This document shows positions 47,388 through 57,981 of a stretch of DNA of 64,000 nucleotides, in pieces. The notes beneath the pieces are model-generated. The model was not told the origin of the DNA, searched no databases, and saw nothing but the letters and a program-made list of their open reading frames with translations. Every line of letters begins with the position of its first letter. The first letter of the stretch is position 1. Made by a program: the position numbers and the translations under genes. This DNA is from Persicaria tinctoria (lineage: Eukaryota; Streptophyta; Magnoliopsida; Caryophyllales; Polygonaceae), in contig JBANSL010000004.1 of assembly GCA_037127255.1 (NCBI GenBank), positions 84,526,627 through 84,590,626 of the forward strand. The letters are read 5' to 3'.

Positions 47388-48880
47388 GTGAGCTTATACG
47401 ATATTACAGCTTATACCTTCTTGCTCGAAGGGGTCGACACCTTTTTTCCTTTGCCTTTTGCCATTGTCCTTAATCTGTCATTCAGATAACACCCATTTCA
47501 ACAATAATCCTAGCTAGTACTTACAAATGAATAGCCGGTCAAAGTATTTTTCCTGCCAGACGTTTTAACATTTTGCATTTGACAATACCACATAATTGCT
47601 TGGAAAAACCATCAACACCACAAAACGAGAGTTACGAATTTCAAACACCACAAAATAGACAACACCACAAAATGCTTGCAATATGAGACAGAAAGCTCAA
47701 AATATCACACATAAAAAAACAGGAAGCATCAGTCAACATGTGTGCAACACAATATCTAATTTGATGCCATCTTAACTTTTGTCAAATACATGTACTTCTT
47801 AAGACAAGATAAGTGCATATTCTTTGACCAATCTGCAATCCTTACAAAAACATTAAAATCAACTCCAAAGGGTCAACAGGGCACTTATACACTTTAACCA
47901 GCAAGTAGAGAATAAGGCCTAAGAAAATAAAAAGAGAGCTTCAAACAAATAAACATTCAAACAGTGGTCACAAAGCGATATCAAGTTGGACCAGGACATT
48001 TGCCAAGTAATTAGGGTCTAAAATAGGTCTCAAAACAAGTTTACTAGTCTTGTTTTTATGACACAATGTAATGAAAAAGGAATTATAGCTTCTTTAACTA
48101 TATAACAATCTCAGCCTCTTCCCTGAATTCCCCAAATCAAACCCTACCCGGATTTTCCTATACCTAGTCATTCAATCGTTTCCCCTATCCACAAGCAGGA
48201 CCCCGCTCGCCATTGACGAGTTTTCCCATCCCCAATTTAATTGTTTGATTGAGGGTGTCTAACCTCTTCTACCAATTTTCGACCTTCAATTTCATCCCTA
48301 ACACCCCTATCCCCAAAACGCCGACCACATTTCCAGTTAGGGTTTCCCGTTGCCATTTTTCGAAACCCAATCCCCCAATTCTTCCAACCGGCCCTAAATT
48401 GATTTTACATGCTTTGAAACCCCCTAACTACCATTAAAGGAGAAAGCTTTGAGATATATTACGGGGGTTTACCTCTCTTCAATGGTGGAATCGGCACCAG
48501 GGGGTTGTCTTTCTCCAATCTCGGGTCGTCCCTCGCTCTGGGTTCCGGCGTCACAGTGAAGCACCTCTCTCTCTCTCTCTTCCGGCGTCGTCCTCAGTTC
48601 CGGCGTCACAACAAGCAGGTTTTCCCTCCAATGGCGGTTTCCCCTTCGAATTTATATGGCTTTCTTGAAGTTATGATTGTGACCGAAGACGTTGATGTGA
48701 GGTATGCTTTCTTCACTTTTCTCTTTCCATTTTTCAACCGTCTTTCTTACCCGCTGCAACAGGTTTGGATTACCGGTTAGTTTTGCAATTGGTTGGGTCA
48801 ATTTGACATTTTTGCTATTTGGGCCGGGGGGATTATTTTTGCAATGGCCCATTGAAAGTGGTATTTCCACTACCATTTAC
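47388..48880. other. MULE 3' portion without recognised coding
   Basis: This is AT-rich to 48100, then pyrimidine-rich. At 48631 a short frame MAVSPSNLYGFLEVMIVTED runs to a GTATGC donor-like site and could be an exon-like or captured fragment, with no family recognised. The inverted-repeat half lies at about 48785-48870. Confidence 0.3.
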
Positions 48881-48928
48881 TCTAAAATAAATTATATTTG
48901 TTATGGTCATTTTGTGGCATATTTGGAA

Positions 48929-49280
48929 ATCAAAATCCACAAATATGCGGCAAACCATCGTATCATCGAAGGTATAATTAAATAACTCTCACAACCGTCA
49001 TCACCAATGCACCATTGACTATCATCATCTAGAACAATAATTCAATACCTCATCAGCTTCAACTACCTCATCGGATACGTATTACAAAAACAAACCCTTA
49101 GTTTAACAAACACTTGCAAAACATTTATATTTATAATACATTCTAATTAAAATAAATTTGTACTACTATAAATTTGCATTCTAATTAAAATAAATTATAT
49201 TTGTTATATATGCTCATTTTGTGGCATAAATTTGTTGTACTATGGATACATTTGAAACTTAATTTGTTAGTAAACATCTT
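48929..49280. repeat. Direct repeat flanking MULE, right copy, plus reductase 3' flank homology
   Basis: The first part matches 44389-44720. The end (49165-49280, GCATTCTAA through TGTGGCATAAATTTGT) also resembles the 3' flank of reductase gene 2 at 63345-63430. It therefore looks like displaced 3' flank of reductase gene 1. Confidence 0.55.
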
Positions 49281-49765
49281 AATTTGCACATATAATATAA
49301 GTATATAACTAACCGGCGAAAAAGACGCAGCTCATTTATTTATTAAAAAAAAAACTAATATATTTGTGTTCCACGAAAAACGTATAATAAGATCAAATAA
49401 AGAGGATTTCTGTTTCTCGATCCTCAGCTCCTCACCGGTCGGAAACTTGCGAAAGAAGAAAATCGGAAACCTTGATCGATCTTCATCACTTTCTATGGCT
49501 TCCCCGTTATAGGTGTGTCGAAATCCAGTATATGCTGAGATATCAATTGCGATCGACTTCGGTGTCGTTTCGTATCGATCTGCACGCGATCAACAAAGTA
49601 TCAAATCGATGCACAAACTCCGACCGATCTCTCTCTCTCTTGCGTTGATCTGTTCGTCTTCTGCGCCTGCCTTGCTCCGAACCGGCTGTGATTTTGATAT
49701 TTGATAGGCCGACGGCATTCCGATTTCGATCCAGATCTTTGTTCTGTGAGAAATTTGGGGGTAAA

Positions 49766-52700
49766 ATGGGGTTGATTTCCGGAACGCTGTTGGGAATGGT
49801 CTTAGGCGTAGCGTTGATGGCCGGATTGCAACGGATGATGCAGTATCGGAGCACCAAACGCGCTTCAAAGGTACACATCTCCCCCAAATTGGATTTTCTT
49901 TCATTTGATTTTCTTGTATGTGTTTTGAACCACCAATACATATTTGTACAATTGGGGTTAAACATCTTCACTTGTTAGGGGACATTGGGTTATAAGTATG
50001 AGGAACTTGAGTTTAAAAGTGTGAGTGTGGAAATTGGTGTCTGTTCTGAACAGGTAAATATATATATAAGATGGGTGTAACCAAGTTACAAAAACATGCA
50101 GATCAACCTAAGGGTCCCGTGAAAAAATGCATGGGACGTATACCACTCCAAAAAACTCCCATCCAAAAGTCGCCTAACCCAAAAAACTCGACCCAAAAAG
50201 TTGCCTATCTACCCAACCTTTGTACCTCCAACTCCACGTCTCACCTAGTCCTCATCTACACATGAGTCGTTTCACCCAAACCTTTTCCATCCTAGTATTG
50301 CATTTACACTTTATGGAAATTCTATTTTTGCAAGCTTTGATGATCTCCATGGCACACTGAGTTGGGCTGCACTGTATGCCCTTGAAGATCATCCGGTTAC
50401 GAGCCCTCCACGTCATGTAGACAAGAGCGCACAGCACCAGCAGCTTGCTTTGGAATACTACTCCCTTTCTGATCCCTTCTGGCTCTCCGTCGAACCACTG
50501 CAACCACTCGTGGAGAGTACCGAAATGAGAGATATCAATATTGATATTGGTGTCTGTTGGGTTGTGTATATAAGAGAGATTTGAATACTGAAATGAGCAA
50601 AACTACAACAACATTCCCAATTATCCTGCCTAGGTAGGGTTTGTCCGACTACATCGAGAGAGTGTTTCCGAGTGATCCAAGCACATACATGAATACATAA
50701 CAACCCAAAGGGACAAGTATAACAAACGATAAAGTGAAAGAGATTAGGAAAAACAAAAGGCATGGCATAAGAACGGGGGTGGGGAATAGACACGGTCTCT
50801 GCCAAAATCCTCTGTGACCCAACCTAATCCTCTCTGAAATGAGCAAAACTAGAGTTGGATCACAACGATTTCTATTTCCCAACCAAATGTGAATTTTTTA
50901 GCATGACATGTACTACACAAAAGGCCTAGTGTTCATCTTGGTGTTAAATTAGTAGTTGCATATTGATATTACTTACATTACTTGACACCCCTTTTTATTT
51001 AGCTGGATGGACATTTTGTTGTTGTTGTTTGTTATCTATAGGTTTCAACAATGAATAATGTTCATAGAACATAGTAGATTGACTTGTCATATTTGTTTGT
51101 GATGTAGGCGGTGGACATAAAAATCCTTTCCTCACTTGATAGAGATGATCTGAAGAAACTCTGTGGCGATAATGTCCCTGGATGGATATCTTTTCCTAAC
51201 TATGAACAGGTTTGCTGTTTTTTAAGATGGTTTTGATTCAACTCTTATTTTGTTTGTAGCTCTCCAGTCTCATAATTCACCTTGCACTATTTGATTTCTT
51301 GACTAAAAGATCAATCTCAACAATGAAAAAAATTGATTAAAATCAAAATGATAATCTTTGGTTTTCGGTTTTCATATTTATATTCGAAGGTGAATTCTTG
51401 GTTTGAGAAACATGTAAATTAAGATTGTGCCTGTCTATTAGAAGAGTAGCATGCATACTTACTTGTAATTTGTGGCTCAACCCAAATGAGTAGATATTAG
51501 AAACATTGAAAATAATTTAGAGCTGTTATTTGAGCCGAACGAGCCGAGTATTGTTGGTTCATATTCAATTCATTTAAGATATGAACGAGCTCGAACCGAG
51601 CCTAAATTTTGACTCGATCTTAAAAATGTGCTCATACTCAACTCGTTTAGGAAATGAACGAATCAATTTTTTTTTCAAGCTGCAGTTTTACTTGCTCATT
51701 ACACAGTAACTTAAAAGGAAATTTTAAAAATTCCATAAAAATCGATCTTTTCAAGCTTAATTCGAACGAGTCGAGCTTTGAATCGAGCTTAAAAATGCAC
51801 TCATACTCATCAGCTCGTTTAGAAAATAAACGATCCAAATTTATCGAGACGAGTACGATTCGAATCCGAGCTACTAGTAGTGTTCACATAACACCCTAGA
51901 AAATATGCCATGATAATTTCCATTGATGCCTTTTTCAGGTGAAATGGCTTAACAAGGAACTGAGCAAGTTGTGGCCTTTTGTTGCAGATGTAAGTTCTAT
52001 TACAGTCTAGATGTTATTTAACTGAAATGGTAACCTGTTTTATTTCTGTTAGTTTTGCTACATGTAAAAACTAAAAGCAGAAGATCTTGGTTCATATTTC
52101 AGCTTAATGATCTCATTAGCTATACCGCGAATTGATCTCTAACTCGAACTATGTGTTGTAAATGTGACTACAGGCAGCAGAACTGATAATCAGGGAATCA
52201 GTTGAACCTCTTCTCGAAGAATATCGGCCTGCAGCAATTTCTTCGCTGAAGTTCAGCAAGTTGACTCTTGGGACTGTAGCTCCCAAAATTGAGGGTATTT
52301 TCCTATGGCCCTTCACTGCACAAAATCATCAATTGCATCAAATATGTATATAATGACTAAACATGCAGCTCAATGTGCATATATATAATGACTAAATCAA
52401 TTCAGGTATTCGAGTTCAGAGCTTCAAGCAAGGCCAAATCACCATGGACGTAGACTTCAAATGGGGCGGTGATCCAGATATCGTTCTAGCTGTTGATGCT
52501 CGTGTTGCTTCAATTCCCATTCAGGTGCCATTCAGCATATGATGAGTTATATCATTCAGCGGTATCAACTTTGTTAGTGATTTTATTGAGCTGCCTTTTT
52601 CAATGCGCAGTTCAAAGATCTTAAAGTTTTTACTATCATTCGCGTTATATTCCAACTAAGTGAGGAGATTCCCTGCATATCTGCTGTTGTCGTTGCTCTC

Positions 52701-54917
52701 CTATCTGAGGTAAACCTATATAAGCTAGTGGATTACTTCTCCCAATGCCAATTGGGTTTAGGATGAAACCCCACTGTCGTGTGAAAAGCAGTATCAAATT
52801 ACAATCTTGTTATTTCATGCTACCTTTTAATGTGTAGCCAAAGCCTCGGATAGACTACACTCTCAAAGCTGTCGGTGGAAGCTTAACCGCCATTCCAGGA
52901 ATCTCTGACATGATTGATGTAAGAGCTTCTCAAGCATTTCTCTCATCTTCTTGCTTAGCATTCTGAACAGAAGCTTATATTGTAGTACAGGACACAGTTG
53001 AGTCTATTGTGTCAGACATGCTTCAATGGCCTAACAGGATCGTCGTTCCACTCGCTGCTACTCCAGTAGACACAAGGTGGCATATGTTGCTATATTTGCA
53101 CTTATAAATAAAATTACTATCAATAATATTTAGTTTCGGTATGCAGTGATTTGGAACTCAAACCCGAAGGGAAGTTGTCGGTGACAGTTGTTAGAGCCAA
53201 TGATTTGAAGAACAAGGAGTTGATTGGAAAATCTGATCCTTACACTGTTATGTTCATTCGCCCGCGTCTAAAGCTTAAAACAAAGGTCATCAAAGATAAC
53301 TTAAACCCTGTCTGGAATGAGACATTCAACCTGATTGCAGAAGATAAGGAGACTCAATCACTTATTCTTGAGGTTTTGCTTTTGATCTTGACCTTGTATG
53401 TGTTCGGTTGAGTCTTTAGTTGGTTGCGCAATGATGGGTGTTGCGCGAATGTTGGTGCAGGTTTTTGATGAAGATATTGGTGAAGACAAGAGACTTGGTG
53501 TAGCGAAACTGCCATTGCGTGATTTGGAAGTTGACACTCTTAAAGAAATTGAGGTGAGATTAGTTGCAGCTCTTGACATGACCAAAGTGAAGGATAAAAA
53601 GGACAGAGGAACAATAACAGTCAAGGTACATTGTATTTTGGATGATATCTTCTACTTATTCTGTCTCTACATTGGTCAATACTATGATTTCATCTTCCTT
53701 TGTGAGGCAAATTTTAAGGATGAACTTGAGTCATAGTCATTGGATCAACTTGTTCATTTGATGTCATAGGCTCTGTTTGCACAAGAAGTAACTTTTATGA
53801 GTATGTGGTTTTGATATTTTATAGTTGAAATGAAATAAATATAAGATGTTAGTTTAATAGTTTGGAATCATAGTTTTTCATCTGCTACTCGAATAGCGTA
53901 TGACTTTTTAATCACAAGTCTTCATCAGCTAATTAACCTAACAACTAGGTTTCCAAACATCATACTAGCTTATTGCCCTATATTTAACTCAAATAATCCA
54001 TCAGCTTCAGCTACACAGTCAGCTTGAGCTACCCTTTTACCAAACATAGCCGGCTATGTTTAGTAAAAAAGTAGTTGATGGGGTAGATGAAGTGGATGGA
54101 TTATTGATGTTAAATATATGTTAATAACCTAGTAAGATATTTGGTAAACCTAATTGATATGATAGCTGATTAAAACTGGTGAATAAAAAATCATTAGTTT
54201 CGAAAAACTTGTGTGAGTAGCTGATGAAAAATGATGATTTCATACACTAATTAAACTAAAATTTTATATTTATTTCATTTAAAACTATATACTCCCTCCG
54301 TTAATTAACACTTGACGTTTTACTATTCACACACGCTTTTTGAGGTGTTAAAAACTATATAAAATATTAACTTTTTTAATAATTTTTTTCTACAATTTCA
54401 TACTTATTACAATTAAGTATGAATTTATAAAAACAAATGTAAAAAAATGTTAATATTTTATATAGTTTTTATCATTTTGAAAAAACGTGTATGAATAGTA
54501 AACGACAAGTTTTAATTAACAGAGAGAGTATGTAATATTGAAAGCAAAAGCTCTGAAAATTAACTGATAATATGGCTTGGTGCCAAATAGAGCCATTCTT
54601 ATGTGATGAATTAATATGGGGTTGTTTGTTCCTTTCAGTTGATGTATCATCCATTCAGCAAAGAGGAGCAAGCCATGGCCCTTGATGAGGAGAAGAAGAT
54701 CCTAGACGAGAGGAACAATCTAAAAGATGCCGGGGTGATGGGGAGCACCATGGATGCCCTTGATGATGCAGCCGGCGCTGTGGGTTCGGGTATCGGAGCA
54801 ATGGGGACTGGCATAAGCAAGGCAGGCAAGTTCATGGGCAGGACCATCACCGGCCACTCGGGTGGCTCTCGCAGGACTGGCTCCTACTCGCCCGCAAGGG
54901 AGTATGCTGATGGCTAA
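49766..54917 (+). CDS. CLB1: SMP-C2 lipid-binding protein, CLB1/SYT7-like (plant synaptotagmin family)
   Basis: This is a membrane-anchored tether or lipid-transfer protein of ER contact sites. Eleven predicted exons are 49766-49870, 51108-51209, 51939-51989, 52174-52294, 52406-52524, 52611-52709, 52838-52918, 52991-53076, 53147-53372, 53461-53625 and 54639-54917, giving 477 aa. An N-terminal hairpin or membrane segment (1-22, MGLISGTLLGMVLG) is followed by an SMP domain (about 60-245; LKFSKLTLGTVAPKIEGIRV, PKPRIDYTLKAVGGSL). One C2 domain follows (about 262-385), with Asp285 in GKSDPY and Asp333/335 in FDEDIGED as calcium-ligand candidates. The tail is Gly-rich, ending GRTITGHS. It closely resembles Arabidopsis CLB1 (At3g61050), but its Gly-rich tail is shorter. 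Orthology is inference. Introns 1, 2 and 10 hold transposon remnants. Confidence 0.93.
50252..50530 (-). pseudogene. LINE ORF2 C-terminal fragment in CLB1 intron 1
   Basis: The minus strand reads LHEWLQWFDGEPEGIRKGVV and then VYMTWRARNRMIFKG. This is the region after zf-RVT in plant L1 elements (W-RARN-F motif). Only this segment is present. Confidence 0.65.
50590..50680 (-). repeat. (TTG)-tailed retroposon end in CLB1 intron 1
   Basis: On the minus strand the sequence runs from GATGTAGTCGGA to AATGTTGTTGTAG, similar in layout to the segment at 13030-13140. It probably derives from an RTE-type LINE or dependent SINE. Confidence 0.4.
51518..51898. mobile_element. hAT MITE with CGAGC words in CLB1 intron 2
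   Basis: The element is 381 bp from TAGAGCTGTTA to TAACACCCTAG, matching the 380-bp element at 40141 in length, ends and word content (GAACGAGCTCGAACCGAG). The target duplication is not clear, so this copy is older. Confidence 0.7.
53828..54280. mobile_element. Foldback (long inverted repeat) element in CLB1 intron 10
   Basis: Two arms of roughly 225 bp are imperfect inverse copies. They meet at the perfect palindrome CATAGCCGGCTATG centred near 54051. The outer ends are AAATGAAATAAATATAA and its inverse TTATATTTATTTCATTT. Transcription of the intron would give a long hairpin RNA. No coding content. Confidence 0.7.
54292..54529. mobile_element. Stowaway MITE, copy 3, in CLB1 intron 10
   Basis: CTCCCTCCGTTAATTAA at the left and TTAATTAACAGAGAGAG at the right form the inverted ends, next to TA. 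The interior matches the other copies (AAACTATATAAAATATTAAC). It lies directly after the foldback element. Confidence 0.8.
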
Positions 54918-54947
54918 GATGAAGCCACCTCCAATGCTGGGTTGATT

Positions 54948-55065
54948 CAGTGGCGGATCAAGGAAAAAAAAAATAGAGGGTAAGGGCTAAAAAAGATTCA
55001 AAAATGTTATTTTCATGTATATATGAAAAATAATTTTTTTATTATATAGTATTGATATAGGGGGC
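54948..55065. mobile_element. Truncated hAT MITE in the CLB1 3' region
   Basis: CAGTGGCGGATCAAGG begins 30 bp after the CLB1 stop codon and matches the terminus of the intact element at 57138-57480. The other end is missing. It probably lies within the 3' untranslated region. Confidence 0.6.
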
Positions 55066-56169
55066 ATTCAGAGCACACATTTTGGTAAGAACTAAGAGGG
55101 GTGAACATCAACGTTTGGATAAGAGATCAACGGTTAATAATCACACTGTAGCAGTTTAAAATTTGTTAAAACTTCAGTGGGAAAATTAGTAAATTTATGG
55201 CTTTTCCATCATCTTCCTTGTGTGTTGTTTTCTGCCTTGCCATAAGAATTCATAATGTCTTGTTTCCTTCCAAATTCTACTTTTTATTTTGGATGGATGA
55301 CTTTCAATACTTTTTTTATATAATACAACAATTTAGGTGGTGTAAGACTCTACTGATCCATTCTCTAATAGTGTTCATTTTGACGTGAGCAAGAAGCTTC
55401 GGGTAAGAAGCAATCGATCTCTGGTCCAACATCAGATAAAGATGCATTGTTTTGTATACCACTTGGTTAACTTCCCAAAACACGTGAGACATAGAAAATG
55501 AGTCAAATGAGTGAGCAAGAGAAGAATATCGATGATGATCATCAATTCAATATCATAGGACACGTTTAACTCCCTTTGATTAAGTTAATAACATGCAATA
55601 AGGTTTTCTCGGTCCACGTCACTCCTAGATCTATATATGTAAATCTAGTGGTTGTTAGAATGAGAATGATAAAAGCGAAGAAAGACACAGGGATTTACGT
55701 GGTTCGACAATGGTGTGTTACCTACGTCCACGGGCAGAGAACCAGTTTTTGTATTAGAGGAGACGAAAACATATTAGAAGAGGGTCAGCGTTTCATAAGT
55801 ATATGAAAAGATCATAAACAGACAATGGACTGGAAGCCCAAAGCAGACAGACGATAAACTCATTTACAATAAACATTGCATACCGTAAAGGCGGGGTGAT
55901 GGCGTTGATCGGTCAGCTAGACCACCACTGGGGGATGAAGCCCCGGATCTCCCGATATGTCGCCGTTCAACGATGATTCAAGACACATTACCTGTGGTAC
56001 TAATTTTGTTCTAATTAATTTTGGTGGGGAACTAATTTTGTTATAATTAATCTCACATAAACTCAAACTAAAGAGTGGAATATACCTTTGGGAACATCTT
56101 CCGACAATTAAAAATAAATGGCGCAAAATCTTCTTGAAATACCGATGGAAACTTTAGAGAATGAAAACT
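55066..56169. other. Intergenic; possible LTR fragment
   Basis: At about 55640-55760 the sequence GGGATTTACGTGGTTCG and CTACGTCCACGGGCAGAG resembles phrases common in LTRs of plant Copia elements. No second copy, target duplication or coding region was found, so it may be a solo or partial LTR. Confidence 0.35.
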
Positions 56170-56500
56170 TAAGGGTGTGTTTGGATTCCAAAGTGTTTAT
56201 GTTTATAATGCACTTATAAACATAAACACTTTGAAAATGTTTGTTTAGCTAAATTTTTATGCATTTAAAATAATGTGAAATTAAACTAAAATATTGCGTA
56301 TATTGTATAAATCAAATACTCAATATTGTGTTAAGTTTATAATTACCTTATAACCTTAATATAATTAATTTACACAATTTATAAGATATTTTATTTTAAA
56401 ATTAAGTTGTTTTAAATATCTTATAATCTTTTTTAACCAAACACTTTACAAGTGTTTATGCTTATAAGCATAATACATTGGAAATCCAAACACACCCTAA
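56170..56500. mobile_element. PIF/Harbinger (Tourist-like) MITE
   Basis: The 325-bp element (56173-56497) runs from GGGTGTGTTTGGATTCCA to GGAAATCCAAACACACCC and is flanked by TAA on both sides. Three-base TAA/TTA duplication and G-rich ends fit Harbinger MITEs. Related copies are at 15471, 25905 and 43758. Confidence 0.85.
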
Positions 56501-56554
56501 GTTTCGTGGATAAACTAGCCAACTTACTAAAAGAAGAAGGAATCTCTTCTTATA

Positions 56555-57015
56555 TACCCGACTAGACCTGTCAAAACACAACCCGACCCGGTCGACCCGA
56601 CCCGACCGCCCGGAAAATTTTCAACCCGAATCCGGAAATTTTGACCCGGAATTTTTTTTCGACCCGAACCCGAAAAACCGGAAATTTTCCGGGTCATCTG
56701 GGTTTCGACCCGGTGACCCGATTGACCCGGTAATTTTGAACCGATTTTACCCGGTTGACCCGGTTAATTTTTAATTAAATATAATTAATTTTTTTTATAT
56801 ATAATTAAAATTTATTGCAAAATTATCAAATCATGATTTTTTTAATTTAAAAAGGAAAAAATTGACAAACCCGAAATGACCCGAAACCCGGTCAAACCCG
56901 GGTTGTAGTCAACCCGGAAATACCCAGGACCCGTTTTACCCGGAACCCGTTTTACCCGAGACCCGAAGTGACCCGACCCGAACCGAATGACCCGTTTGAC
57001 AGGTCTATACCCGAC
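56555..57015. mobile_element. hAT MITE saturated with ACCCG words
   Basis: Perfect 13-bp termini TAGACCTGTCAAA and TTTGACAGGTCTA bound 56563-57007. The 8-bp duplication TACCCGAC is perfect at 56555-56562 and 57008-57015. The interior is dense in GACCCG and its complement CGGGTC around an AT-rich centre. Confidence 0.9.
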
Positions 57016-57129
57016 CCATCCAAAGTGACTATCTGATAAAAAAAAAATTGGGTTGGGCCGGCCCATCCACAGTAACTATCTGATAGGCACAATATCTTGG
57101 GCGGTTGTCCTACCACTGACACTGACTTA

Positions 57130-57488
57130 GTTGCATCCAGGGGCGAATCCTTTAAAGGACTGGGGGTGGCATTCACCCCCAATCAAAAATAAAATTTAAT
57201 ATACATATTCCTCTCATCGATAGCTTTGATTTTATATATTATAAGCTCAGTTCCGATAACTGAGTAAAAAGTTATAAACGTTTCAAAATTGAAGCGATAT
57301 AAATTATTTTTCACATCATTTATCAAATTAATACACTTCTATCATGCTCATTATTTGTTAAACTTCATAACTTAATACTATAATTAAACCCAAAAACTTC
57401 AAATATTGATGATTTTTTCGAAAAAAAATTAGAGATCAATTATTCGCCCCCTCAACTAAACGCTTCAAGATCCGCCACTGGTTGCATC
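57130..57488. mobile_element. hAT MITE with 8-bp target duplication
   Basis: Termini CAGGGGCGAATCC (57138) and GATCCGCCACTG (ending 57480) are inverted repeats. GTTGCATC is duplicated at 57130-57137 and 57481-57488. The interior is AT-rich and non-coding. A truncated relative is at 54948. Confidence 0.88.
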
Positions 57489-57981
57489 CCTCCATCCCCA
57501 TGGGAGATGGCCTGAAAACACCTCTTGCCATATGCAACTATGCAAGTGAACTTAATTAAAAGCAAAATGGAGCTCCAACTAGTAATTATGTAAAGTTTTT
57601 TTTATTTTCTCTTTCTTGCAATTCAATCGGTCAAAACCACTTTATATAAACTATATACTCCACTTATTTTATTTTAAATATATCCGAGAGGTCACCAAGA
57701 AAAAGACATCAAGGAGTAGAAACGTAATCTTTTTTATATTCCATTTTGCCCTCATCAAATTTCGTATCCAATATTTGCCGAATATTTCAAAATATATACT
57801 GTAAAAATATTCTAAAAATAAAAATTTGATTTGCTTGCAACACCAAATTCAAAATTAGATTAAAAGGAGCGCCAAAAGACACAAATTGAAAAACAGCAAA
57901 CTGATTATTACAAAACGCATCGATCGATCGACCAATAAATTTGAAGTTGATTTTTTTGCTAAGCAAATTAAAGTAATGCAA

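Larger units (their letters stand above)
44722..48880 (+). mobile_element. Degenerate MuDR-type MULE
   Basis: A transposase pseudogene is enclosed by partial inverted repeats. TTTGCAAAAATGACCCGGCCC-like sequence occurs at about 44757-44777, and its inverse (GGGCCGG...TTTTTGCAAT) at 48820-48845. Flanking A/T words (TCAAATAAA against TAAAATAAA) could be a decayed 9-bp duplication. Limits are approximate. Confidence 0.55.
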
